64,000 bases of DNA. Origin: an uncultured Chitinophagaceae bacterium. Its GTDB lineage: Bacteria > Bacteroidota > Bacteroidia > Chitinophagales > Chitinophagaceae. The stretch lies in NCBI GenBank assembly GCA_937958995.1, contig CALGAP010000023.1, positions 332,428-396,427 on the forward strand, given 5' to 3'. The notes beneath the pieces were generated by a model. The model saw nothing but the letters and a program-made list of their open reading frames with translations. It was not told the DNA's origin and ran no database searches. Every line of letters begins with the position of its first letter. Position 1 is the stretch's first letter. Shown here piece after piece: positions 43,461-52,923 of this stretch. The position numbers were made by a program, and so were the translations under genes.

Positions 43461-44561
43461 TCAAGCTTTTCTATTTTGCAGGTTTTCGGTCAGATAATTC
43501 TCGAGGGCGGTAGTTATCTGCTGCCATGAATATTCTTGTGCAATGCGGTCTATATTGTTTTTGATCATTGTGCCGCAGTCCGACTTTGACAACGGACCAT
43601 CTAAAATCCTTGCAATATCATCGGGCGATGAAAAGTAAAAAGCATCGTTTTGGAGCACGCTTTTGTTAAATATATTATCGTGCGCTACAATCAGCGCGCC
43701 CGAAGCCATGGCTTCCAGCAACGATGGGTTGGTGCCACCCACTGAGTGTCCGTGAAAATAAAATTGTGAAAAATAGCGCAGGCTGTTGAGCCTGCTCATA
43801 TCATAAACCGGGCCCAAAAAGCGTATCCACTCGCTTTCATAAGCCGACTTTAATTTTTTCCCATACTTATTGCCTGTGCCGCCCACAATGGCCAGCACTC
43901 TTTTTTTTGCTGCCTTGAGGTGTCCCTTGATGATGGTCTCGATATTGTTCTCCGGCTCCATGCGCGCAATCAGCATATTGTAATCATATTTCTCCAGTCC
44001 AAACTGCGCGGGCACTGAGTCATCGGCATCGTTGAAAGGCGTGGCGCCATAGGCGATAAAGGCGGAGGGCTTATTGTATTTTTCCTGTAAATATTGTTGT
44101 ATGCCGCGCGAATCGGCAATTAATGCATCACTGTAGCGCGCGGCCCAGCTTTCGGCGTATTGCAGGAAAAATTGTACCGGTTTGGAGTATTTCGAACGTT
44201 TCCACTCCAGCCCGTCCATATTGGTCACCAGCAATGATGACGAAGGATACAGGAATGTCCACACGCTGCTGCTGGTGTAACCCAATTGCAGAATCACATC
44301 GTACTTGCGCTTGCGGCTGTCGAGTATGCAATTGAAATCGTAAATAAACTGTCCGGCCGTACCGATCTTGTCATCGGGATCGTATTTGGTGATGATATGA
44401 ACGCCTTTGTACTGCTTCTCTTTATAGGGATGTAAGGAAGAATTGTACACATACACTTCGTGGCCCCTTTTCACCAGGTCCGGCGCTACGAACTCGATAA
44501 ATTGTTCAAAGCCGCCATACTGGTTGGGAATGCCCCGGGTGCCAACGATTCCGATTTTCAT
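43461..44561 (-). CDS. Glycosyltransferase with DUF1972 N-terminus
   Basis: 366 residues. KIGIVGTRGIPNQYGGFEQF opens the DUF1972 domain, which is found in rhamnosyl-type transferases, and a GT4-like GT-B C-terminal domain follows: YDYNMLIARMEPENNIETII, ALIVAHDNIFNKSVL. HGHSVGGTNPSLLEAMASG holds the donor-binding Glu residues. Cytoplasmic. The donor sugar is unknown. It is transcribed with the minus-strand locus, but the plus-strand glycosyltransferase separates it from the main operon. Confidence 0.88.
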   Translation of the reverse strand: MKIGIVGTRGIPNQYGGFEQFIEFVAPDLVKRGHEVYVYNSSLHPYKEKQYKGVHIITKYDPDDKIGTAGQFIYDFNCILDSRKRKYDVILQLGYTSSSVWTFLYPSSSLLVTNMDGLEWKRSKYSKPVQFFLQYAESWAARYSDALIADSRGIQQYLQEKYNKPSAFIAYGATPFNDADDSVPAQFGLEKYDYNMLIARMEPENNIETIIKGHLKAAKKRVLAIVGGTGNKYGKKLKSAYESEWIRFLGPVYDMSRLNSLRYFSQFYFHGHSVGGTNPSLLEAMASGALIVAHDNIFNKSVLQNDAFYFSSPDDIARILDGPLSKSDCGTMIKNNIDRIAQEYSWQQITTALENYLTENLQNRKA

Positions 44562-44663
44562 TATATTTTCGCTCAGTTTTACGATCAGCCGTAAATATAA
44601 AACAAATGCGAGGTTACACTCCCGGCGGATACACTATTTTCGCAAGGCGGCAGCACGTTTAAA

Positions 44664-45788
44664 TTGTTCCGATTGGAAAAAAAGATCAGACTTTTTGTAG
44701 ATGCCCATAGCTTTGATAAGGAATACCAGGGTGTAAGGACATTCCTCAAAGAGATCTATACTATTTTGTTGTCGCAGTATCCCGACCTCGAAATATTTTT
44801 CGGCTGCAGCGATGTGATGCATTTGCGGCAGGAATTTCCACGCGCCAAACCCGAAAACTTCCTGGCGTATAAAAACACCGGCTTTTCCCGCTTTTACTCT
44901 GATATTCCCCGTATGCTCAGGGAGCAGAAGATAGACTTCGCGCATTTCCAGTATATCATACCTTTTGGCCGCAAGCCATGCAAGTATATCACTACCACGC
45001 ATGATATACTGTTTAATGATTTTCGAAACGATTTTTCGTGGTTGTACAGGCGTTCCCGCAATTATTTATTCAGGCGCGGCATCAGGCAGGCCGATATCAA
45101 AACCACCGTGTCGGACTATTCGCGGGAGAGGATAGCGCATTATTACAAAATTCCTGCTGAGCAGATAACCGTTATACCCAATGGCGTAAATGCAGACTTT
45201 GCGTCGCAGTTCACTGCGCAGCAGGCAGCCGAGTTTATCCGCAACAAGTATAAGATAGCCGATTACATTTTATATGTCAGCCGCATTGAGCCACGCAAGA
45301 ACCAGGTAGCATTGATCAAGGCCTGGGTGGCGAATGGCCTGCACCGGCAGAAAATCCCGCTGGTGTTTATCGGGAAGCAGTCGATACCGGTACATGAATT
45401 CATCACCTTATTCGGTGAGCTGAACCTCGACTATCCCGTCTATTGGTTTCCGCAGGTAGATCAGCGCGACCTGGAAGCGTTTTATAAGGCTTGCAAATTA
45501 TTTGTGTATCCCAGTCGCGCCGAAGGCTTCGGCATTCCCCCGATCGAAGCCGCCATTGCCGGCGTGCCCGTGCTCTGCAGCCGCAACACTGCCATGCAGG
45601 ACTTCGATTTTTTTGAGCCCTGGCGTTTTGATACGACGAGCAAACATGAATTAAAGCAGCAACTGGGCGCAATATTAAAGAACCCGCCTTCCGCAGAACA
45701 ATTGCAGGCCACTGCGCAACAAGTGCTGCAAAGATATTCGTGGAGCGAAAGTGCGAGGAGATTGTATGAGTTAATAAGGCGAAGCTGA
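44664..45788 (+). CDS. Family GT4 glycosyltransferase
   Basis: About 374 residues; the start is uncertain, with TTG codons at 44664 and 44673 the only candidates near the first conserved residues (IRLFVDAHSFDKEYQG). GT-B fold: VIPNGVNADFAS, YILYVSRIEPRKNQVALIKA and the donor-site motif YPSRAEGFGIPPIEAAIAGV with its two Glu. It is the only plus-strand gene inside the glycosyltransferase block; its stop is 2 bases from the end of the convergent GT2 gene. Sugar specificity cannot be read. Confidence 0.85.
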   Translation: MFRLEKKIRLFVDAHSFDKEYQGVRTFLKEIYTILLSQYPDLEIFFGCSDVMHLRQEFPRAKPENFLAYKNTGFSRFYSDIPRMLREQKIDFAHFQYIIPFGRKPCKYITTTHDILFNDFRNDFSWLYRRSRNYLFRRGIRQADIKTTVSDYSRERIAHYYKIPAEQITVIPNGVNADFASQFTAQQAAEFIRNKYKIADYILYVSRIEPRKNQVALIKAWVANGLHRQKIPLVFIGKQSIPVHEFITLFGELNLDYPVYWFPQVDQRDLEAFYKACKLFVYPSRAEGFGIPPIEAAIAGVPVLCSRNTAMQDFDFFEPWRFDTTSKHELKQQLGAILKNPPSAEQLQATAQQVLQRYSWSESARRLYELIRRS

Positions 45789-45790
45789 GC

Positions 45791-46591
45791 TCACTTATAC
45801 GTCTTCTTCAATTTCGAAAACCGTTCCCGGTAAAAACGCAGCAGGGAATGCAATCCCATTTTCTCCATCAGCTTAATGATTGTTATTGCCCAAACTTTGC
45901 GATAGTGAAAAATATAGTTGTTAAACTTACGCCCGGGGAAAAATCGATTCTTGATCAGTAACACTTCTTCCAGTCCCAGCTTCCAGTTTTTGTCGCTGAA
46001 ACCTTCCCAGCGCATATTGGCGATTACGGTGGGCACGTGCACAAAGCTGCAGCCTTTTAGTTTCAGGCGAAGCAGCAATTCATAGTCCATGGCGCAGCGA
46101 AGGTCAGTATCGAAATAACCGTGCTGTTCGTAAGCCGATCGTTTTACGAATACAGAAGGATGAATAATGGAAACATCTCTTTCAAGATATTCACTGTTGC
46201 AGATTTGTATAAACGATCTTTCGGAGTTTTTCCAGTACTGCACATCGCCGAAAACTAGGTCGTGATTACCGGCGGCTTCAACCACTTTTTGTACGGCATC
46301 CGGTTCATACCAGTCGTCGGCATTAATGATGCCGATCCATTCGCCCTTAGCCTGGCGCAAGCCTTTGTTGAAGGCATCGCTGATACCCTTGTCGGGCTCG
46401 CTGATCCAGTAGGCGAGACGATCTTCGTATTTTTTGATGATGGGAACCGTATTGTCTTTCGAGCCGCCGTCGATAATGATGTATTCAATGGGACTGTAAG
46501 TCTGTCCCAGCACACTATTGATAGTCTGTTCTATATGCTTTTCCCCGTTATATACTATGGTGATAATCGAGACCAGCGGCTTATTATCCAT
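45791..46591 (-). CDS. Family GT2 glycosyltransferase
   Basis: 266 residues from the ATG at 46591; an in-frame GTG two codons earlier is less likely. GT-A fold: VSIITIVYNGEKHIEQTINS, IIDGGSKDNTVP and metal-binding ADDWYEP (DxD equivalent). A C-terminal helical tail (HYRKVWAITIIKLMEKMGLH) may sit at the membrane face. It is the last gene of the ten-gene operon; its start overlaps the end of the polymerase gene by eight bases, which suggests translational coupling. Confidence 0.92.
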   Translation of the reverse strand: MDNKPLVSIITIVYNGEKHIEQTINSVLGQTYSPIEYIIIDGGSKDNTVPIIKKYEDRLAYWISEPDKGISDAFNKGLRQAKGEWIGIINADDWYEPDAVQKVVEAAGNHDLVFGDVQYWKNSERSFIQICNSEYLERDVSIIHPSVFVKRSAYEQHGYFDTDLRCAMDYELLLRLKLKGCSFVHVPTVIANMRWEGFSDKNWKLGLEEVLLIKNRFFPGRKFNNYIFHYRKVWAITIIKLMEKMGLHSLLRFYRERFSKLKKTYK

Positions 46592-47825
46592 GTGCACTCT
46601 TCAGTTTTTTTCTGTCAAATTCTTCAAAGGTATTTGTAAATGCCAATATCCAGATGGCCAGTTCGGCGATATTGGTGATAAAGCTACCGGTAAACTGGAA
46701 TATAAACACAAATACAAACAGTGCAAAACGGTAATAGTTATTGTACACTTTTGTTTTAAAGAATAAATAAAATTGTAGTGCCAGCCTGATGAATACACCT
46801 GCAAAGCCAAATACGGCAAAAGTTTCGGCCATAACGCAAGGTATAGTCACGTCGTCAACAGTGAAAGTGTTGTTATAAAATTCACTCCATAATTCAACCC
46901 CCAGCAGTTTCGGTTGCCCAAGACCCGCGCCAAAGACCAGGCTTTTTTGTTCGGCTACCTTCGAAGCCAGGAAATAGGCTTCTACCGTTCTTCCACGAAA
47001 TGATGAATCGTGTCCGCTGAAAATGTTGGCAATGCGCACAAACAAGGGATTATCGGGATACACGAAATACAATACTATCAGCCCGGCTGCTATTAATATT
47101 GCCGACCCGAAAATGATGTACTGGTACTTGATATTACGCAACAGACGGCCCAGGTTGAACAGCATCAGGATGAGCAGTGCGATGGGTATGCCCAGTAAAA
47201 CGCTCAGTGAAAACGACAGTATAAGTGGCACAGTGATGAGTATGGCATATACCTGCGCGTTGGGCAACTGCCGCATGATCATTTTCAGGTAATAATAGAT
47301 GGCAAGCGGTGCCAGCAGGGTGCAATAATAGGAGGGCTCGTAGGTAAGCAACATCAGGCGCGGAAAATCCGTTAAACCGGCCGATACAAAGGTGGTGAGC
47401 CAGAAATGCTCGCGCAGCGCCGGGACAAAAAACGCTATGCAGCCTATGATCACAAAAACGAAATTGATCAGCACCAGCACACGAAATATGGATCGCAGGG
47501 TGTGGCAGTTTTTCAAAAACTGGTAAAAAGCGATACCAAACACAAACCAGGTAAACAACAACACATACGACCGCGCATAATATGCCGCGTGTACGCCCTG
47601 CACAAAATGTATGAGGGCAAAGGGAATGGTTACGATGAAAAAATAATACAGGTAATTAAGGGATGGATACTTGAGCAGCCATATCAAGAACAACGGCGTC
47701 AGTATAGTAGTGTACAACAGCCCCTGCGGCAGCATAAAGCTGTTGAAGAAAAAATACAGGACCGCAATGGGCATATATCTGTTTATGCTGAGCGGATGGT
47801 CTATATATTGTTTACTGACAGACAT
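46584..47825 (-). CDS. Wzy-like polysaccharide polymerase candidate
   Basis: 413 residues with about ten to twelve membrane helices (IAVLYFFFNSFMLPQGLLYT, IFRVLVLINFVFVIIGCIAF) and a mid-chain periplasmic loop (FSGHDSSFRGRTVEAYFLAS followed by GAGLGQPKLLGVEL) where Wzy proteins usually hold catalytic Arg residues. Low similarity is normal in this family, so the call rests on topology, loop and position between a flippase-containing operon's transferases. It would join repeat units on the outer face of the inner membrane. Confidence 0.7.
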   Translation of the reverse strand: MSVSKQYIDHPLSINRYMPIAVLYFFFNSFMLPQGLLYTTILTPLFLIWLLKYPSLNYLYYFFIVTIPFALIHFVQGVHAAYYARSYVLLFTWFVFGIAFYQFLKNCHTLRSIFRVLVLINFVFVIIGCIAFFVPALREHFWLTTFVSAGLTDFPRLMLLTYEPSYYCTLLAPLAIYYYLKMIMRQLPNAQVYAILITVPLILSFSLSVLLGIPIALLILMLFNLGRLLRNIKYQYIIFGSAILIAAGLIVLYFVYPDNPLFVRIANIFSGHDSSFRGRTVEAYFLASKVAEQKSLVFGAGLGQPKLLGVELWSEFYNNTFTVDDVTIPCVMAETFAVFGFAGVFIRLALQFYLFFKTKVYNNYYRFALFVFVFIFQFTGSFITNIAELAIWILAFTNTFEEFDRKKLKSAHG

Positions 47826-47850
47826 GGTTGTTAAGTTTTCCCAGCATCGG

Positions 47851-49107
47851 TTACCCGTTTTTGTCTCTTATTGCTTCTTCAAAAATGCGGTAATATTCGC
47901 GAATCATGGTGCTTTGCAGGAAATTTTCCTGCACATGTGCGGCGCAGTTGGCCGATAACAGTGCTCGCCTGTTCCCATCGTTGAGCAAAGCAATTACTTC
48001 TGCGGCAAATGCGTCAAAATCGAAAGGAGGTATGATGATACCATTATAATTATGTTTTATTATTTCGGCATTGCCACCGATATTGAAAGTGATACCGGGC
48101 GTGCCGCAGGCTATGGATTCCACCAGCACATTTGGCAGGTTGTCTGCGCGGGTGGGGTAAATAAACAAGTCGGCGGCTTGCAACCGGTCGCGCACGGCTT
48201 CCTCGCCGCGCAGGTAACCAGTATAAACGATGTTCAGGTTGGTAAGCCCCGCCAGGTCCTGGTGCGTGCCTTCGCCCAGCATCAGCAGCGTAATTTTTTT
48301 TGTGGTCTGCCGGTTGATGCGCGCCAGTATTTCCAGCAAATCATTCCCGCCTTTCCATGGATTATTCCGGGTAAGAAAATGTGAAATAAAAATAATGACC
48401 GGCGAATCGGGGTCGAGGTTCAGTTTCTGTTTAATGGCCTTTTTATCTGCGGGGAAAAACACTTGTGGGTCAATGCCGTTATATACATGATGTACTGTCT
48501 TTCCTTCAAAAACCGGGCTTTGCTTTGCCAGGTCATACAGCCATTTTGATGGCGTAACGATACTCAGCGCCGACTGACCGTATATTTTTTTCTTTTGTCG
48601 CAATAACCAGGCGCCTGTATTGATACCGATGGAGGGCGGAATTTTTGTCAGGGAAGCATCGTTCTTCAGTTCCTTCCACGACATATTTCCGAACGTGTGC
48701 GAGGCATTGGCAGAAAAGCTCCACATATCGTGCAGCGTCCATACAATCGGCGCCATTTTTGACAATGGCTCCAGCAGCGGCGTCGCGAAATAAGCTCCAT
48801 GCGTATTGTGGAGGTTGATCACATCGGGCCTGAACGCTTTTGCAGCGGCCAGTATGCGCCGCGAAGAAAAAGGGAATGACTGGTAAAGCAAACCTATTTT
48901 CCGGCTGATGCGGTCGATGATCTTTTCGCTGTAGATTTCGAATTTACTGGTTAAGACGGCTTTTGTTGTATCGGCATCGCCCCGCTTATCTTTTACCAGC
49001 AATAGGTGCTCTGTGCAGTATTGCTGGTGCAGACCACGAATCAGTCTTTGCATTACAACTGCCGCGCCGCCGGCAAGGTCTGTAGTATTGATATAGAGTA
49101 TCCGCAT
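47851..49107 (-). CDS. Family GT4 glycosyltransferase
   Basis: 418 residues. MRILYINTTDLAGGAAVVMQ starts the GT-B fold. VIIFISHFLTRNNPWKGGND and the donor site VESIACGTPGITFNIGGNAE with FIYPTRADNLPNVLVES are typical of GT4 enzymes. HDMWSFSANASHTFG near 125-140 is a subgroup motif of transferases that start from such a loop. ATG overlaps the stop of the deacetylase by one base (TAATG), indicating coupled translation. Confidence 0.9.
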   Translation of the reverse strand: MRILYINTTDLAGGAAVVMQRLIRGLHQQYCTEHLLLVKDKRGDADTTKAVLTSKFEIYSEKIIDRISRKIGLLYQSFPFSSRRILAAAKAFRPDVINLHNTHGAYFATPLLEPLSKMAPIVWTLHDMWSFSANASHTFGNMSWKELKNDASLTKIPPSIGINTGAWLLRQKKKIYGQSALSIVTPSKWLYDLAKQSPVFEGKTVHHVYNGIDPQVFFPADKKAIKQKLNLDPDSPVIIFISHFLTRNNPWKGGNDLLEILARINRQTTKKITLLMLGEGTHQDLAGLTNLNIVYTGYLRGEEAVRDRLQAADLFIYPTRADNLPNVLVESIACGTPGITFNIGGNAEIIKHNYNGIIIPPFDFDAFAAEVIALLNDGNRRALLSANCAAHVQENFLQSTMIREYYRIFEEAIRDKNG

Positions 49108-50081
49108 TAATACCTGAAGTACTTTGCAAGATACTGCGCAAATTGTTTCCGGTCCCAGTCGCGTACCAGTACGCGTGGCACTCGCAACAGGTCGGTCCAG
49201 GAATGCACCTGTCCGTAATAGTTGCTACACACCATTTTGAAGCCCAGCTTATGGCATACCTTTAGGGAATCGTGATTGTAGTCTTGCTTAGTGCCGTAGG
49301 GATAGGAGAAATGCAATACGGGGTTGCCCGTTATTTTTCTCAAAATCTCTCTTGAGGTAATCATCTCATCAAATTGTAGCTCAATCGGCAGCACGCCCAG
49401 CGAAGGATGATTATGTGTGTGGGCACCAATTACAGCTGAAGCGGAGCGGTTCATTGCCTGTATTTCACTAGTCGTGAGCAGGCGATGGCTTGGCCGGCCC
49501 GATAATGGCACGCCTGTAAGATTATGCAAATGCTCCATAACGCGCTTGCGCTCGGGGATTGGGGAAAATCGCAAAAGCTTGCAAATCGAAAAATAAGTTT
49601 GATGCCTGCTTTCGGGGGTGCTTACATCGAAACGGATGGATTGATTTTTATATTCTATTTCGATGACGGGCGGTAAGATGTGTTTACTCACAACAATTCT
49701 CTCCAGGTCATCCCAATACAATTCCAGGTTAGTATCGATGTTGGAGGTGGTAATGTAAAATATCGCCTGGCTTTGCAGCGATTCCAGAATGGGTAAGGCT
49801 TCGTGATAGTTATCGGCATAGCCATCATCGAAACTGATGATTACCGCCTTGCGGGGAAACTTTTTTCGCTGCGACAGGATTTCGTAAAACTCCTCGATGT
49901 TCAGCAGCGTGCAATACTTTCGCAGGTAGTCTACCTGTTCGTAAAAATTCTGAGGGCTTACCGCAAGGAAATGTGGATCCCAATCAAGTTTTGTGACGCG
50001 ATGGTAAAGTAAGACTAAAGCCGGGTTATCGATCGTGTTAAATACCAATCTTCTGGCAGAGCCCAAAATACGTCGTATCAT
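49107..50081 (-). CDS. Polysaccharide deacetylase (NodB-like)
   Basis: 324 residues. The NodB domain, about 70-310, has motif 1 VIISFDDGYADNYHEALPIL with the catalytic and metal Asp pair, motif 2 IGAHTHNHPSLGVL with the metal His residues, and HFSYPYGTKQDYN. It should remove acetyl groups from amino sugars of the polymer or its lipid-linked unit. No clear signal peptide is seen (MIRRILGSARRLVFNTIDNP), so it may act on the inner face of the membrane. It lies between a methyltransferase and a GT4 enzyme in the operon. Confidence 0.88.
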   Translation of the reverse strand: MIRRILGSARRLVFNTIDNPALVLLYHRVTKLDWDPHFLAVSPQNFYEQVDYLRKYCTLLNIEEFYEILSQRKKFPRKAVIISFDDGYADNYHEALPILESLQSQAIFYITTSNIDTNLELYWDDLERIVVSKHILPPVIEIEYKNQSIRFDVSTPESRHQTYFSICKLLRFSPIPERKRVMEHLHNLTGVPLSGRPSHRLLTTSEIQAMNRSASAVIGAHTHNHPSLGVLPIELQFDEMITSREILRKITGNPVLHFSYPYGTKQDYNHDSLKVCHKLGFKMVCSNYYGQVHSWTDLLRVPRVLVRDWDRKQFAQYLAKYFRY

Positions 50082-50090
50082 AAATGCATA

Positions 50091-50777
50091 CTATTTCCGG
50101 GCGACCAGGGTAATCAGCACTTCGTAATTCTTATCTTTATAATCGAGTTCTTCGGGTGTTAATTCTTCAACACTGATGCCCTCCAAAAAGGCCACAGCGC
50201 TCAGCACGTTGCCATAGGCTTCGACAACTACATTGTTTGGGCCAAACACCTCCTGGAAGGCCTTCGCCGCCGACAGGGTGGTGAATCGCCAGTATTCTCC
50301 CCAACGATCCATATCATAACGGCTAATCTGAGAGATGCCAGCAAAGGTAGCTAATAAAATCCCATTTTTTTTGAGCAAATAATGGGCTCCCCGAATGGCA
50401 TCCTTAAAATTATAAATGAACTGAAAGGTCTGGGTACAGATAAAGCAATCCACCTTTTCATGAGGCAAGGTATTCACATCAGTCAGGTCACCCACGATGG
50501 TGGCTCGCGGGTTGTCATGATTATAATGCAAAATCTCAAAAGCGGTTATATCCCTGCCATACTTTTTGCTGTAGGTGTTTTCGGCAATCTCCAGCACACT
50601 TCCCTTTATATGGTGGGCATTGGCATGAAGAAATTTTTCGATATAATATCGGTCAACGGGGGTGCCCCTGTCAAGCCCAAATACTTCCGAAACCGGTTTT
50701 ACACTGCGGAGATTCGTCCAGTCTACACCGTTCGCCACGCGGTTATACCTTTTTTTTAGTCCACTTAAAAATGACAT
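50091..50777 (-). CDS. SAM-dependent methyltransferase of the polysaccharide operon
   Basis: 228 residues. A Rossmann-type class I fold: motif I region GSVLEIAENTYSKKYG, then TIVGDLTDVNTLPHEKVDCF, CTQTFQFIYNFKDAIRGAHY and GILLATFAGISQISRYDMDR. In motif I the usual Gly-rich loop is replaced by EIAENTYSKKYG, which is seen in some sugar-tailoring methyltransferases. Its start overlaps the end of the upstream glycosyltransferase by 35 bases; a shorter start would cut into the conserved N-terminus (VDWTNLRSVKPVSEVFGLDR). Target group unknown. Confidence 0.82.
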   Translation of the reverse strand: MSFLSGLKKRYNRVANGVDWTNLRSVKPVSEVFGLDRGTPVDRYYIEKFLHANAHHIKGSVLEIAENTYSKKYGRDITAFEILHYNHDNPRATIVGDLTDVNTLPHEKVDCFICTQTFQFIYNFKDAIRGAHYLLKKNGILLATFAGISQISRYDMDRWGEYWRFTTLSAAKAFQEVFGPNNVVVEAYGNVLSAVAFLEGISVEELTPEELDYKDKNYEVLITLVARK

Positions 50778-51669
50778 GCTTTACAAAAATTTTGAATTGT
50801 GTAAAGGCCCATGAAAGGGCGCCGGGCTTGGTTTTGCGGAAAAAGTTCACAAATGCTTCCCTTCCCACGACGCTCTCTACCGCTGGAATTTCCCGCACGG
50901 GAACGGGTTCACTGGCCAGGGTTACATCATACTCGGTGGTCGCATCTGAGTGTACCCCACTGCCGTCGTTGCCAATATTCTGCACCAGTGATCTGCCGGG
51001 GTACAAAGTAAGCATATCATGCAAGTAGGCGGATGCATGCCAGCGGATGGCCCATGAATTGTTGATGCCTTTTATCTGGTGCGACAGCATCAACGTGAAA
51101 TGATGCTGCCCGTCGTAATCAAATTCTTTCGTAAGCTTGCGGCGCACCAGCTCATCCATCAGCTTTTGGCCATCTGGCTCAAATATTTCCCATGCGCGCT
51201 TCCAGGTGGCCCAACCCCAGCAATTGGCGCCCTTCAGGAAGAAAGTGTCTGGCAGTTTTTCCGGCATTTCGTACAAATAACCGTGTATGCAGGCCACCTT
51301 GTCGTTGTGCCGGTACACATCCAGTGCTTCGTTCATAAACTGCAGAAAATAGGGAGACGTCACCATGTCATCTTCTAATACGATGATTTCCCCGAATTCG
51401 TTCACTACCCTGGTGACGCCATCAATAATATTATTCGCAAGACCCCAATTCGTTTCCCGTTCGGTAATTGATATGGACTTAAAACCAGTGATGGTGCGCA
51501 GGTAGTCTCTTACAGACTGTACGCTTGCTTCATCGGCGGGTGTTTTGGCGGCATCAGAATATATATATAGCGGGGTATCGGCCGCTAACAGGTTTTTTTG
51601 CAGTGCCGACACGGTGAGCTGTGTATGTTTCAACCTGTTATATACAAACAGGATAAGGGGGGCCGCCAT
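50743..51669 (-). CDS. GT-A-fold glycosyltransferase
   Basis: 308 residues. APLILFVYNRLKHTQLTVSA, YIYSDAAKTP, then the metal site IVLEDDMVTSPYFLQFMNEA and the acceptor motif GANCWGWATWKRAWE. The pattern EDD...SPxFLxFMN with WGWAT defines a bacterial family related to GT2/GT13 enzymes. No signal or membrane segment until a basic C-terminal helix. It lies 9 bases after the zinc-ribbon gene and overlaps the next methyltransferase gene. Confidence 0.85.
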   Translation of the reverse strand: MAAPLILFVYNRLKHTQLTVSALQKNLLAADTPLYIYSDAAKTPADEASVQSVRDYLRTITGFKSISITERETNWGLANNIIDGVTRVVNEFGEIIVLEDDMVTSPYFLQFMNEALDVYRHNDKVACIHGYLYEMPEKLPDTFFLKGANCWGWATWKRAWEIFEPDGQKLMDELVRRKLTKEFDYDGQHHFTLMLSHQIKGINNSWAIRWHASAYLHDMLTLYPGRSLVQNIGNDGSGVHSDATTEYDVTLASEPVPVREIPAVESVVGREAFVNFFRKTKPGALSWAFTQFKIFVKHVIFKWTKKKV

Positions 51670-51678
51670 AGGGTAAAT

Positions 51679-52923
51679 TTATTTATTTATGTCGTAATTG
51701 TGCACCTGGTGGTCGCTGAATGACTTGTAGTTTTCAATTACACCACAAGCCATATCAGCAATTCTGCTTACCGGGTCGTATGGGGAAGCAAAACGTCCAA
51801 AAAAGACCATTTCGTTGAAGGCATGTTTACAGAACAAATCCTGCGAAATATTTCCCACCCGGTCGTCGGGCAGTATCTCGACCCATGCTGCCGAAAGCGC
51901 AGAGGGGATCAACATATTGCTGCCATGAATGCCGATCACCACGTGTGATTGGGCATACAACTGGCACCAGTCCAGTTCCAGCTGCTCGTTGAGCCGCGCA
52001 GCGCGGCGGTCGGTAATGTCGCTCAAAAATTTTCCCCTGCTTCCCAGGCCACACACATAAAAGCTACTGTTGGGTAACCGGTTTTTTATTTTTTGCGCCA
52101 GGCGATTGATTCTTTTCGCCTGCAAACCATAAAAAAAGCCATTGAGGAATTTTATGTTCCGGTGATTCAAAAAATTAAATACACGACTTAAAAACGGGTT
52201 GATCCAAAGCCGGTCTTCACGATATACATAAAGAAATTGCGGAGGAGCCTTTAAGAAATTTTCCCGGTGAAATGCAGGAACCCGGAAAAAATCCTGCACC
52301 CGAATTTCCTGCAGCTTCGGATGCGAGTAGCCGCGAGAATGATACACAGCGGCATATTGCTTCAGTTCTTGAAGTATGAATGCCTCTAGCTGCAGGAAAT
52401 AGTGTACCGTATTGCGCAGTTTAATATCGGCGGTCCATATTTCATGCACATAGTCGGGCACCATCCAGGTAAAACCAGCGGGCAACAACACAATGATTTT
52501 ATAACCGGGATAGCGGTCGTGGTAAAACTGCACATTCATCAGTTTCAGCAACACATGACCATACCATGCATCGAGGCAGTTGCAGAAGATTGCTTTTTTT
52601 GGATCGGCCGCTTCGCCATTTATCTTTTTTGAAACTGTAACAGGTTGTGCCGAGGGTTGCTGCAGGCTGTTTATCAGCGGTTGGGTGTACCAATCCATAC
52701 CCTTCGGTGAGAGCACGCGTAAATTTTTCTTATCGACAACTGCTGGGTAAGTCACGCCGTGGCCCACCGGGAAGTCGTGATAAAATTCAAAACCGCAGTT
52801 CCTGCATTCCAGGTCAGCCAGCAGGTGAATGCCCTGGAAAATGAGTTTGTGCTGCCGCACCGCATCGCTCTTGCATTGCGGGCAGGTGAATAAGTTATAT
52901 GACTGCGGAAAAATTTCGATCAT
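51679..52923 (-). CDS. Zinc-ribbon protein with possible glycosyltransferase body
   Basis: 414 residues. Residues 14-43 form a zinc ribbon with two Cys pairs (FTCPQCKSDAV and LECRNCGFEFYHDF). The rest is not a family I recognise with certainty. It has Rossmann-like stretches (AIFCNCLDAWYGHVLLKLMN, PGYKIIVLLPAGFTWMVPDY) and a late motif SHVVIGIHGSNMLIPSALSA, which recalls the HG loop of GT61 and fucosyltransferase-like enzymes. VEILPDDRVGNISQDLF follows. A cytoplasmic transferase in polysaccharide synthesis is the best guess. Its ATG overlaps the previous stop by four bases. Confidence 0.65.
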   Translation of the reverse strand: MIEIFPQSYNLFTCPQCKSDAVRQHKLIFQGIHLLADLECRNCGFEFYHDFPVGHGVTYPAVVDKKNLRVLSPKGMDWYTQPLINSLQQPSAQPVTVSKKINGEAADPKKAIFCNCLDAWYGHVLLKLMNVQFYHDRYPGYKIIVLLPAGFTWMVPDYVHEIWTADIKLRNTVHYFLQLEAFILQELKQYAAVYHSRGYSHPKLQEIRVQDFFRVPAFHRENFLKAPPQFLYVYREDRLWINPFLSRVFNFLNHRNIKFLNGFFYGLQAKRINRLAQKIKNRLPNSSFYVCGLGSRGKFLSDITDRRAARLNEQLELDWCQLYAQSHVVIGIHGSNMLIPSALSAAWVEILPDDRVGNISQDLFCKHAFNEMVFFGRFASPYDPVSRIADMACGVIENYKSFSDHQVHNYDINK

